From a virus: a stretch of DNA of 37,459 nucleotides. Below, in pieces: positions 18,377 through 24,901 of the stretch. Each line of letters starts with the position of its first letter. The first letter of the stretch is position 1. The stretch spans positions 1 to 37,459 of IMG/VR virus record IMGVR_UViG_3300006224_000021. One strand, given 5' to 3'. Made by a program: the position numbers and the translations under genes. Below the pieces are notes generated by a model. It had not been told where the DNA came from, made no database searches, and saw only the letters and a program-made list of their open reading frames with translations.

Positions 18377-18963
18377 TGAACCCACCATAGTAAGGGAATA
18401 TATCCCTGTCAAGTAACGAATTGTAACTGCAATTAAGTAACTCAACTCCATTCTCTTTAGCAAACTTACCAATTATTTCAAGTGTCCAAATCATTTTCCC
18501 GTATGTTTCTGCTTGCATCTTAAAGCCGTATCCGCCATGAAAATGGGAATTACCATTTAATAGTAGGCAATCTATTCCAAAGATGTATATCCGTTTATAT
18601 CCCTTACATATTGCGAGTGCTATTGACATCGCGCCCGTATTATAACCTGTATAACAACCGTCCTCTAATCTAAGTGTCGGCTTCGGTTTTTCTTCAAAGT
18701 AAACCGTCCCAATATCGGAGAATCTATTCTCAATCTCACATGGATTATGTGGAGCGTACTTTTCACATTCCTGCTTTTTAAGACGCTCCCTATAATCAAT
18801 TTCAAACTTATAATCAAAGTACGTTATGCAATCAACCATAAAACTTTCAAAGACTTTATTGCACCCAATCTTGTAGAGAGCGGAACACTTTATTGCCTGT
18901 TCTTGCTTTTGGTTTTTGATGGAATATCCGCCTCCGATAATGATACAGCCTTTTTTTTTTCAT
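18369..18963 (-). CDS. MptE/DUF115-like sugar-transferase-like protein, frame broken or shifted at an A10 run
   Basis: The frame is open from just after a TGA at 18962-18960 to 18369 (196 codons). It starts KKKGCIIIGGGYSIKN, the nucleotide-binding N-terminus typical of the MptE-like/DUF115 (sialyltransferase-like) group, and continues with a Tyr-rich middle, then GYNTGAMSIALAI, KRIYIFGID and NSHFHGGYG, all characteristic. The first in-frame ATG (18839) would remove the glycine loop. If the A run at 18951-18960 were nine instead of ten, the ATG at 18963 would start it perfectly (197 aa). Alternatively a -1 shift on A AAA AAG in the upstream gene gives a 265-residue fusion. The likely role is attachment or activation of a sugar-like group; the substrate is unknown. 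Confidence 0.7.
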
Positions 18964-19165
18964 CTTCTGTGTCAACGTGTGGTTGGTCTTGATTTATTGG
19001 ATTATTTTTTTTCCACTCTTCAAGTTTTATAGCACGCTCGTCAACGTCTACGTGGGCAACTTTATCGTACTTATGAGGCATCGCATTGTATTTTGCGATA
19101 TCTACATCGCCGTAAATCTCTGATACTATCTTGGTCTTTAAGTCTCTAAATAATATTGATCTCAT
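18890..19165 (-). CDS. Small hypothetical head-operon protein, 91 aa
   Basis: The ATG at 19165 is preceded by a strong AAAGGAG site; earlier in-frame starts lack one. The protein has an N-terminal strand region (RSILFRDLKTKIVSEIYGDVD) and a charged helix (DERAIKLEEWKKNN), then a low-complexity acidic/basic tail ending SKTKSKNRQ. It follows the major capsid gene by 20 bases and overlaps the MptE-like frame by about 70 bases. Its place suggests a small head protein such as a decoration or joining protein, but I recognise no family. It may be the N-terminal part of a frameshift fusion. Confidence 0.65.
   Translation of the reverse strand: MRSILFRDLKTKIVSEIYGDVDIAKYNAMPHKYDKVAHVDVDERAIKLEEWKKNNPINQDQPHVDTEDEKKKAVSLSEADIPSKTKSKNRQ
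18950..18964 (-). other. Candidate -1 frameshift or slippage site (A10)
   Basis: In the frame of the 91-residue head protein the reverse strand reads GAA AAA AAA AAG GCT. This contains a correctly phased A AAA AAG heptamer, the strong slippery sequence known from E. coli dnaX. A -1 slip enters the MptE-like frame at GGC TGT. Runs of nine or more A are also prone to RNA polymerase slippage. A plain homopolymer sequencing error is the main alternative. Confidence 0.5.
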
Positions 19166-19185
19166 AACAACTCCTTTCTTTATAA

Positions 19186-20082
19186 TCAACTGCCAGTACG
19201 GATTTGACATACAAACGTTGGCATTAAAACGCCAGTCCCATAAAGGACATCGGCTACAACGCTTGTTGCAAGATAATCAATATCGTAAGCCGCCTGAACT
19301 CTTGCTGATTTCTGTGTTGCCAATGCGAAAGCTTCGTTTTGGAATACAGCGTTTACCTTATAATCATGCACATGAGGAGTTGCGGGTGTTGCAACTGACG
19401 CAACTGATGCTACGGTTGGTAAATTATTACTTACAACTACCGTACAACCATATATTGTACCAAGCATCCCAGTGCGTATTACGTCTCCGCTAAGACTATC
19501 TGCCTTAGAGAACTTGTCTAATCCCAAGATAACATTCTTTTGTGCAGGAGTTACAACGAGGACACGACCTGCTTCTGGTGCATTCGCCTCGTCAAGTTTT
19601 TGTACTGCAGATCTGATAAGAGCGTCTGTTATATCTCCCCATGCAGAACTTGCCATTGTGCCTACGTTTTGAGTTACTGCAGAATCAACCAATAGAGAAC
19701 TTACGTCAGTATCAATCTGTTTTGCCAGACCACGTCCAGCTTGTGCTGAATATGCTGCAATACTGTCTGGTTTGGATTGTGCTACCGCTATATCCTCTAC
19801 TCTAAACGCAGCATATTTATGCTTGTCTATGGTGATTGTAGCGACAGACTCTGTATACGTTGTATAAGTAACTGCGGTATTACCACTCTTAGAGCCGATT
19901 GTTACTGCTGAGTATTTCGGGACCTTAACCGTATTCCCGTATGCTGCAATTTCGCCATCATAATTAGTCTTTACAAACCGTGCCAAAACAGATGCGTTTA
20001 CAGTTTGATATATTACTTCGTTACTCCACACATCTGGTATAAAAGCATCAATTGTCGTTGTTGTTACATTCCCAGTTGCCAT
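19186..20082 (-). CDS. Major capsid protein, 298 aa
   Basis: It follows the scaffold gene and has the features of an HK97-fold coat protein of the P22 gp5/phage capsid group: an N-terminal arm with AFIPDVWSNEVIYQTVNASVLARFV, TVKVPKYSAVTIG, KYAAFRVEDIAVAQSKPD, RGLAKQIDTDVSSLL, then VLVVTPAQKNVILG and a C-terminal VNAVFQNEAFALATQKSARVQ region with a D-Y-x-A-T strand. Many copies of it build the icosahedral shell on the scaffold. The leader AGGAGACAAATAAA before the ATG, shared with the tail tube gene, predicts strong translation. Confidence 0.9.
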   Translation of the reverse strand: MATGNVTTTTIDAFIPDVWSNEVIYQTVNASVLARFVKTNYDGEIAAYGNTVKVPKYSAVTIGSKSGNTAVTYTTYTESVATITIDKHKYAAFRVEDIAVAQSKPDSIAAYSAQAGRGLAKQIDTDVSSLLVDSAVTQNVGTMASSAWGDITDALIRSAVQKLDEANAPEAGRVLVVTPAQKNVILGLDKFSKADSLSGDVIRTGMLGTIYGCTVVVSNNLPTVASVASVATPATPHVHDYKVNAVFQNEAFALATQKSARVQAAYDIDYLATSVVADVLYGTGVLMPTFVCQIRTGS

Positions 20083-20112
20083 TTTATTTGTCTCCTTATA
20101 TTATTAGTTGTG

Positions 20113-20856
20113 TTAGTTGAACCCTACTGTCTTCCTAGCCTTTTCATACTCTGGAGACATTGGATTCATTTTCCCCATTGCTGCCATTTGTTGCTGTTTT
20201 GTCATGCTGTTAAAATCTTTACTTAGATTCCCGCCGTTTGAGCCAGAACCACTATTGACTCTTGTTGGCAGAAAGTATGGTCTTTGTTCAATAAATTGCT
20301 TAACGGCAGATTCAACAGTTAAATATGTACCTCCATTAACAGACGTATCTATTTCTCTTGAACCATCGATACTCTTAACATAGACCTGTCTTTTTTCATC
20401 TACTGCAAACCGTGTCTTTGCTACCTCTACTGCATCTGCAACGGCGGATGGGATAACTCCAGCCTTAATAAAGGCAGATTGTAAGGTTGTAACGATTATA
20501 TCGTTGTGGTTCCTTGCAATCTCATCTGCCAAGGCTTGTTTTGCTTCTGTTATCTCTTTAAGAGCATCAGCCTTAATCTTTACCGTGTCTGTTTCCTTTT
20601 GAAGCGCCTCGGCTTTCTTGGCTTCTTTGGAAGCCTGCTCTGCTGCCTTAAATTTTGCCAGTTCGGCTTGTGCTTCCTTTAAAAGTTTTTTTGCTTCTGC
20701 TGCTTCACGATTTTCAGTAGCCTTCGCAATACGAACTTCCTTTTCTTCTGGAGTTTCTTGTGGTGGAACGTAAGCACTACCTTTTACTGCATTCGCTTCT
20801 TGATTTACTTCATAATTTGTACTACCAGAATTTGTACTACCTGTGTTTGTGTCCAT
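20113..20856 (-). CDS. Capsid scaffolding protein, 247 aa
   Basis: A highly charged, helical protein immediately before the capsid gene. It starts with a disordered Ser/Thr/Asn region, continues with an Ala/Lys/Glu coiled coil (about residues 38-125, REAAEAKKLLKEAQAELAKF), a conserved middle (NHNDIIVTTLQSAFIKAGVI, VAVDEKRQVYVKSIDGS-like) and a C-terminal SMTKQQQMAAMGKMNPMSPEYEKA, which looks like the capsid-binding helix-turn-helix of phage scaffolds. It is expected to guide procapsid assembly and leave before packaging. A promoter candidate lies upstream at 20918-20946. Confidence 0.85.
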   Translation of the reverse strand: MDTNTGSTNSGSTNYEVNQEANAVKGSAYVPPQETPEEKEVRIAKATENREAAEAKKLLKEAQAELAKFKAAEQASKEAKKAEALQKETDTVKIKADALKEITEAKQALADEIARNHNDIIVTTLQSAFIKAGVIPSAVADAVEVAKTRFAVDEKRQVYVKSIDGSREIDTSVNGGTYLTVESAVKQFIEQRPYFLPTRVNSGSGSNGGNLSKDFNSMTKQQQMAAMGKMNPMSPEYEKARKTVGFN

Positions 20857-20917
20857 AATTTTTACCTACCTTTTTTTATTTTTTTACTTCTTTTGTTTAT
20901 TTTAATCTTTGCATATA

Positions 20918-20946
20918 AGGATATAACTTTCAAGTAGTTACGTCAA
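20918..20946 (-). promoter_or_regulatory. Candidate late promoter for the capsid-tail operon
   Basis: Reverse-strand TTGACG, a 17-base spacer and TATCCT lie upstream of the scaffold gene (match 5/6 and 4/6). The -35 sits in TTTGACGT, the same octamer that forms the arms of the palindrome at 28386-28407, so one regulator might see both. Not tested. Confidence 0.4.
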
Positions 20947-20950
20947 ACAG

Positions 20951-20985
20951 ATTAATAGACGTTTAAAGTACATTAATAGAGCTTA
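20951..20985. repeat. Two ATTAATAGA direct repeats, 21 bp apart
   Basis: ATTAATAGACGTTTA at 20951 and ATTAATAGAGCTTA at 20972 are spaced by 21 bases, two helical turns, in the region between the late promoter and the divergent promoter at 21007. This layout suggests a pair of sites for one regulator that could control both promoters. Confidence 0.4.
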
Positions 20986-21006
20986 AGCGTCCAAATTGAA
21001 ATTTGC

Positions 21007-21035
21007 TTGACATTTTTATTATTGTTTGCTATGAT
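21007..21035 (+). promoter_or_regulatory. Sigma70 promoter of the inserted cassette
   Basis: TTGACA at 21007-21012, a 17-base spacer and TATGAT at 21030-21035 match the consensus almost fully. Only six bases separate the -10 box from the ATG at 21042, so the transcript should start at or next to the start codon (leaderless). No Shine-Dalgarno site is present before that ATG. Confidence 0.8.
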
Positions 21036-21041
21036 AAAAGC

Positions 21042-21269
21042 ATGGATATTAAAGATGTTAATTGTAAGGATTGTAAATGTTCTAAAAAATCCAAACAAAA
21101 TATTGTAATGAATTATTTAGAATGTTCAAACCATCATTTAACATCAAACGAACTTAAATTATATGGCGAGCAAGAAGAATATTTATTGGCATATTCTTTT
21201 GGAGCAGACGAAAGTGTGGTTTATGTAGGCAAAAACTTTGGTTGTAAATTTTTTGAACAAAAGGAGTGA
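21042..21269 (+). CDS. Cys-rich small protein, probably zinc-binding, 75 aa
   Basis: I start it at the ATG 21042, at the expected transcription start of the promoter just upstream; an upstream TTG in frame lies inside the promoter. It begins MDIKDVNCKDCKCSKK and has further cysteines in LECSNHH and FGCKFFEQKE, a pattern of paired Cys seen in small phage zinc-ribbon proteins whose ends read G-C-x-x-[WF]-E. The role is unknown; such proteins often bind nucleic acid or host proteins. It is the first gene of the forward cassette 21.0-23.3 kb. Confidence 0.65.
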   Translation: MDIKDVNCKDCKCSKKSKQNIVMNYLECSNHHLTSNELKLYGEQEEYLLAYSFGADESVVYVGKNFGCKFFEQKE

Positions 21270-21273
21270 TAAT

Positions 21274-21294
21274 ATGGGCGTATCATTACTATAG
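21274..21294 (+). other. Micro-ORF with in-frame amber before the 21307 gene
   Basis: A strong AAAGGAG site precedes ATG GGC GTA TCA TTA CTA TAG. The frame then continues without another stop straight into the gene annotated from 21307, which has no good ribosome binding site of its own. Either the ribosome reinitiates after the six-codon peptide, the amber is read through, or the amber is a mutation. Confidence 0.45.
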
Positions 21295-21306
21295 AAAATA
21301 GATAAA

Positions 21307-21759
21307 ATGGAAAAATCATTAAACGCTTTAAGGAGTGATGTTAAGAGGCAACAGTGTAAGGAAAATATTAATATAATTACTAACGGCTTATCAACAGAAG
21401 AATTGTTTTGTTTGTTACCAGGAGAAATACAGAATCCTTTAACACAAAAAACGTATTCATTACGGATAGATAGAATGCCTAAAAACCAGTTATTTTCTAA
21501 AATCAAAAATGTACCAGCATTTTATTGGTATGTTTGCTACGTTAGAGATCCATACGATATTCCTACATCAATGTTGTCATATGTCCTAATGGGATTTTCC
21601 CCACCGTCAGATACGATGGCTGAAACTCTTAATGAAGCATTAAAAAATTGTCTTATTACGTTGATTAAGTATAATCATTATAACGCAGGGATTGACATTG
21701 TTGCAGAAATTGATACAATTAAAAGCAAAAGGAGCAATAATGAATCAACTAAAGAGTAA
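21307..21759 (+). CDS. Hypothetical protein, paralogue of the gene at 22778, 150 aa
   Basis: Shares with the protein at 22778 an N-terminal L-[ST]-x-EELF-x-LLP-x-x-I block and a C-terminal [IL]-[NK]-[ED]-AL-x-x-CLI-type helix (ETLNEALKNCLITLIKYNHYN here). Between them lies an aromatic-rich middle (PAFYWYVCYVRDPYD). I know no function for this family; the pair suggests a duplicated accessory gene. The true start may be 21274 if the in-frame TAG is read through (see that entry). Its end overlaps the next gene. Confidence 0.65.
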   Translation: MEKSLNALRSDVKRQQCKENINIITNGLSTEELFCLLPGEIQNPLTQKTYSLRIDRMPKNQLFSKIKNVPAFYWYVCYVRDPYDIPTSMLSYVLMGFSPPSDTMAETLNEALKNCLITLIKYNHYNAGIDIVAEIDTIKSKRSNNESTKE

Positions 21760-21973
21760 TTATGGGCAAATACTTAGGAATGCACAGTATATTGACAAGA
21801 GCGGCAGATTGCGTACGTCAAAACAGTATAGGAGTAAAGATATTCACAATGCGACTGGATTATCAAGCACAACAATACGGAAAATTCTTAATGGCAGGCA
21901 AGATTGTAACTACAAAGCAATCAATGCCGTGGCGACAGCTCTCAATAAAGACATTAAGGAACTTTATGAATAA
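21740..21973 (+). CDS. Small helix-turn-helix DNA-binding protein, 77 aa
   Basis: The ATG at 21740 has an AAAGGAG site and overlaps the previous stop. The C-terminal half is an XRE/Cro-type helix-turn-helix: RSKDIHNATGLSSTTIRKILNG followed by KAINAVATALNKDIKELYE. It is probably a transcription regulator of this cassette or of the nearby divergent promoters. The last codons, AAG GAA CTT TAT GAA, provide both the ribosome binding site and the ATG of the next gene. Confidence 0.75.
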   Translation: MNQLKSNYGQILRNAQYIDKSGRLRTSKQYRSKDIHNATGLSSTTIRKILNGRQDCNYKAINAVATALNKDIKELYE

Positions 21974-22160
21974 ATCCAAACCTAAACTAAAATTTAAAAA
22001 AGATTCTATCGGTTATTACAATGCAATTCAAGACATTGCAATTGATGTTTTAATCGCAGAAATTTTAAGGCTTTCTGAATATTGCATTAAGACACCATCG
22101 GAGCTTAAGGTTAGTCTTATTAAAAAAATAAAAGAGCTTTATGACCAAACCAAAATTTAA
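21966..22160 (+). CDS. Small hypothetical protein, 64 aa
   Basis: I start it at the ATG inside the preceding HTH gene's end (21966), where AAGGA lies four bases upstream; the longer frame to 21762 runs over that HTH gene and is not credible. The product is helical and basic (NKSKPKLKFKKDSIGYY, IDVLIAEILRLSEYCIK, LIKKIKELYDQ). It ends in the same KELY motif as the two HTH proteins and may be a diverged member that lost its recognition helix. Function unknown. Confidence 0.55.
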   Translation: MNKSKPKLKFKKDSIGYYNAIQDIAIDVLIAEILRLSEYCIKTPSELKVSLIKKIKELYDQTKI

Positions 22161-22353
22161 AAAAGATTACCATAAAATATTACAAAAAGCTCAGTTAAAA
22201 CTTAATATGAGTGCTAAGACAATACATTATAAGACTGGCATATCTTTAAACACTATTCAAAAAGTGCTTGGTGGCGAGACAATTAAACAACAAGATTTAA
22301 TATTAACTGTCGCATCGTCTTTAAATGTGCAAGAAAAGGAACTCTATGAATGA
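22141..22353 (+). CDS. Small XRE-type helix-turn-helix protein, 70 aa
   Basis: Helix-turn-helix of the Cro/CI type with NMSAKTIHYKTGISLNTIQKVLGG as helices 2-3 and LILTVASSLNVQEKELYE after it. It resembles the protein at 21740 in layout and in the KELYE end, so the two are probably duplicates. The start lies inside the previous gene after an AGAG-containing site. It is likely a DNA-binding regulator; the target could be the ATTAATAGA repeats or the leaderless promoter at 21007, which is an inference. Confidence 0.75.
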   Translation: MTKPKFKKDYHKILQKAQLKLNMSAKTIHYKTGISLNTIQKVLGGETIKQQDLILTVASSLNVQEKELYE

Positions 22354-22435
22354 AACATGTGAAAACTGTATTCATTGGCATAACTGCGAGGATAAGGAAA
22401 TTAACGGAACGTGTCCACACATGGAGTTAAAATGA
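22346..22435 (+). CDS. Very small Cys-rich protein, 29 aa
   Basis: Starts inside the end of the HTH gene with AAAAGGA seven bases upstream and ends in an ATGA overlap with the next gene. Its 29 residues include CENCIHWHNC and GTCPH, a compact zinc-binding-like C-x2-C...C...C set. The same Cys/His style occurs in the neighbour at 22432, suggesting related domains. Small but well framed by overlaps on both sides. Confidence 0.5.
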   Translation: MNETCENCIHWHNCEDKEINGTCPHMELK

Positions 22436-22698
22436 AATGTAAAATTAAAAACCCATCTCGTCTAAAATCATTAAGACAACGGAAACATAAAAAAGTTTTT
22501 ACCTGCGAATATCACAATGGTCTTAAAATGATTTGTGGAACTTGCCTACATTACCATCACAACGACGGTTGTTGCCATATATATCCACCAAAACCACATA
22601 AATTATCTCCAAAAACAAAGAAGAATAGGTTTTGTTCTGCTGGTTGGTGGGGTAAAAGTCCTGATATAACAGGCGCTCTTATTAATCTTGCGGTATAG
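22432..22698 (+). CDS. Cys/His-rich protein ending inside the tRNA gene, 88 aa
   Basis: Begins in an ATGA overlap. A basic N-terminus (RLKSLRQRKHKKVF) precedes CGTCLHYHHNDGCCHIYPP and FCSAGWWG, a C-x2-C...CC...C-x3-WW pattern of small phage metal-binding proteins. The stop TAG is formed by bases 8-10 of the tRNA-Gln gene, so the coding sequence and tRNA overlap by ten bases and cannot both mature from one RNA without processing. Function unknown. Confidence 0.6.
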   Translation: MKCKIKNPSRLKSLRQRKHKKVFTCEYHNGLKMICGTCLHYHHNDGCCHIYPPKPHKLSPKTKKNRFCSAGWWGKSPDITGALINLAV

Positions 22699-22763
22699 TC
22701 AAACTGGTAAGACATCGGACTTTGATTCCGACACTGGAGGTTCGAGTCCTTCTACCGCAACCA
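22689..22763 (+). tRNA. tRNA-Gln (anticodon TTG)
   Basis: Full cloverleaf: acceptor TGCGGTA/TACCGCA, D arm GTC...GAC, anticodon stem TCGGA/TCCGA with loop CTTTGAT, variable CACT, T arm GGAGG-TTCGAGT-CCTTC (one G-U pair), discriminator A and an encoded CCA. The U1-A72 first pair agrees with glutamine identity. It reads CAA codons, useful in an AT-rich phage. Confidence 0.92.
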
Positions 22764-22777
22764 ACTAAGGAGAAAAT

Positions 22778-23176
22778 ATGCCATTTTATACTGGAGTAAA
22801 ACATTATTTAGAGTCTTTGACAGTAGAAGAGCTTTTTATACTGTTACCGCAGAAGATAGAAATTAATTTTTCTGTTATACCAGGATATAAAAATAGTAGT
22901 AATTTAATTGAAACTTTTATTCCGCGCATACAACATAAGGTGATAGAAAATGTAACATATTTTCTTGTATCTTATATGAATGTTACAAGAAAGAGTAAGT
23001 ATGGATATACAGAATATCCGTTAAAGAACATAATACCAAAGAAAAGTCGCTATATCATTAAACGTGGTTGCCCATTCATTAATATAACGATAAAAGATGC
23101 ATTAATTACGTGTCTCCTAATACTGCATGAACAGTATTTGATTAACATAAAGTATCAGTTTGAAATTAAAAAATAA
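22778..23176 (+). CDS. Hypothetical protein, paralogue of the gene at 21307, 132 aa
   Basis: An AAGGAG site lies right after the tRNA. The N-terminus LTVEELFILLPQKI and the C-terminal NITIKDALITCLLILHEQYL match the corresponding blocks of the 150-residue protein at 21307; the middle (aromatic, basic, with KYGYTEYPLKNIIPKKSRY) has diverged. No known domain. The two copies flank the HTH and Cys-rich genes, so the unit may have spread by duplication. Confidence 0.65.
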   Translation: MPFYTGVKHYLESLTVEELFILLPQKIEINFSVIPGYKNSSNLIETFIPRIQHKVIENVTYFLVSYMNVTRKSKYGYTEYPLKNIIPKKSRYIIKRGCPFINITIKDALITCLLILHEQYLINIKYQFEIKK

Positions 23177-23182
23177 ACTTCT

Positions 23183-23258
23183 TGCTGATTAGCTCAATGG
23201 ATAGAGCAGTTGCCTTATAAGCGAAATATTTGTGGTTCTATTCCACTATCCGCAACCA
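23183..23258 (+). tRNA. tRNA-Ile (anticodon TAT), slightly irregular
   Basis: Acceptor TGCTGAT/ATCCGCA with one T-C mismatch, D arm GCTC...GAGC, anticodon stem GTTGC/GCGAA with a G-A mismatch and loop CTTATAA, T arm TGTGG-TTCTATT-CCACT with a T-T end, discriminator A, encoded CCA. The anticodon TAT would read ATA, a frequent codon here. Three mismatches and a pyrimidine at T-loop position 57 suggest decay or a relaxed structure. Confidence 0.75.
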
Positions 23259-23379
23259 AATAAACAATTGGAAACTGAGACCTGATACCGAAGGGATTAC
23301 GACAATGTTAATCTTTGTAAAGAATACGTTTCTATGTGTGATAAATATATCGCTCTTGTATCATTGAGAATAAATAAGA

Positions 23380-24900
23380 TTAAGAAGTCTTGGTCCTCTT
23401 TTTTATTGGAATATTGTTCCCATTTTCGTCATTAACGTAACCAATATTTCCTTGTAATTGATCTACTGGGTCTGTTTGTGGCCTTTCTGTGTTTGTCGCC
23501 TCATCATTTTTTGTTTTATCTATTGCCTGTTCGTTTTGTAATGCTTCTATTTCAGATTTAATCTTTTCAATTATATCATCTGTGGCGTCTGGTAATAACT
23601 TATTTACCATACTCTTTTTATATTCAGTATTAAATGTAATTCCCATCTTCATACTAATAACTCTGAAAGCATTTTCTAATTCTGTTACAATATCGTCAAC
23701 GCTATAATCCTTAGGATATGAGATTATCGTTGCCTTTGTTTTATTGTCATTGCCATTAATGAGGTTTACAATCTTTGCGATTTGTAATTCTGCGTCTCTT
23801 AAGTGCCCAGCTTTCTTAATCAATGATTGGTTGGTTTGTTCAAATTGGAATTTTAACGATACTCCAGATGGCATTACTCCACCAGTAGCACGAAGACGTG
23901 CCAATTGGAACATTATCTCTATATGGTCTTTAATAGCTCTATCATACGACTCTACAGAAGTGAATGGAGGAGCAATAAAACTCGGGGTGCCATTCTCAAC
24001 TTTATAATAATAAACTCCATTTGTTTCAATAGTAAGCGTTTCCCCAGCCGCAGGGGCATCACCTGGTAAGCATAGTATTGCGAACCCTTGCGACTTCAAA
24101 ATATAATCCCGCTCACTTAACTTATTATAAAGCGCTTTACATATATCGGAAATTTCATTTATCTCGCTAACTCCTATTAAGCTTCCCGGTGTTTGCTCAT
24201 TATAAACAACAACAACCGGTACTATCCCCAATGTATTTATACCACTATCAATTAACGAACCTTCGGCATCGTATAGTTCCCACTTATTTTTACTCCAAAT
24301 ACGATATTGGTTAACTATCGTATGATCTGCAAGTGGATCGTCTGGATTACTCATTATTGGTTCTAATATTTTTATGAAAGTAAGTTCTTTCGTTATGTTA
24401 TCTATTCCCCAGTCATAAACGACTGTTGGTGATAGTAAATAAACATACGGTCTTATACCATTCTCAATCTCTTGTAATCTATTCTGGGCTTCATTCTTTG
24501 GGGAATCTACCATTACAAAGCAGTGACCAATATTATTTGCATACAACTGTACCTGCTTCATAAAAGAGTCCATATCTTTCTGTCTGGAATAATCGCAACT
24601 ATTCCAGAATTCTTTTAAATTATCATTTCCATCACGTATAATCTTCTTTTTGTAAATTGCTCCATTAAATGCATCTGATATCGTTTTACAGAAATTATAA
24701 TAATATGCGGCACTTTTCCGTAAAGTAAATTTAGCATCTTGTTCTGCCGGATATTTTATTAGATAACTACCGTTTGAGAATCCGCCAGTACCACCATACG
24801 CATCTAAGTTTTGTTGCCATTTTGCAAGATTAGCATCATATTCGGCGTGATGTTTAGTTATTTTCGCTAATAATTCTTCTTGTGATGTTTTTGTTGCCAT
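23380..24900 (-). CDS. Portal protein, 506 aa
   Basis: It follows the large terminase by one base and has the size and pattern of a phage portal: helical N-terminus with LRKSAAYYYNFCKTISDAFNGAIYKKK, a central block (SFMKQVQLYANNIGHCFVMVD, IRPYVYLLSPTVVYDWGID, GVSEINEISDICKALYNKLSERDYILKSQGFAILCLPG), GVSLKFQFEQTNQSLIKKAGHLRDAE, and a charged tail. Twelve copies would form the ring through which DNA enters. An AGGAG site in the end of the terminase gene serves its start. A scaffold gene is not adjacent: the forward cassette 21.0-23.3 kb separates them. The 121 bases between the tRNA-Ile and this gene's end show nothing I can identify. Confidence 0.85.
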   Translation of the reverse strand: MATKTSQEELLAKITKHHAEYDANLAKWQQNLDAYGGTGGFSNGSYLIKYPAEQDAKFTLRKSAAYYYNFCKTISDAFNGAIYKKKIIRDGNDNLKEFWNSCDYSRQKDMDSFMKQVQLYANNIGHCFVMVDSPKNEAQNRLQEIENGIRPYVYLLSPTVVYDWGIDNITKELTFIKILEPIMSNPDDPLADHTIVNQYRIWSKNKWELYDAEGSLIDSGINTLGIVPVVVVYNEQTPGSLIGVSEINEISDICKALYNKLSERDYILKSQGFAILCLPGDAPAAGETLTIETNGVYYYKVENGTPSFIAPPFTSVESYDRAIKDHIEIMFQLARLRATGGVMPSGVSLKFQFEQTNQSLIKKAGHLRDAELQIAKIVNLINGNDNKTKATIISYPKDYSVDDIVTELENAFRVISMKMGITFNTEYKKSMVNKLLPDATDDIIEKIKSEIEALQNEQAIDKTKNDEATNTERPQTDPVDQLQGNIGYVNDENGNNIPIKKRTKTS

Positions 24901-24901
24901 A

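Noticed and set aside
18377-18472. Longer start for the methyltransferase (221 residues)
   Set aside because: The extra 32 residues lie in the end of the upstream gene and do not resemble a methyltransferase N-terminus; the ATGGATAA overlap gives a better start.
21762-21965. Upstream extension of the 64-residue protein gene to 132 residues
   Set aside because: It would run over the whole HTH gene in another frame; the ATG at 21966 has its own AAGGA site and fits the neighbouring overlaps.
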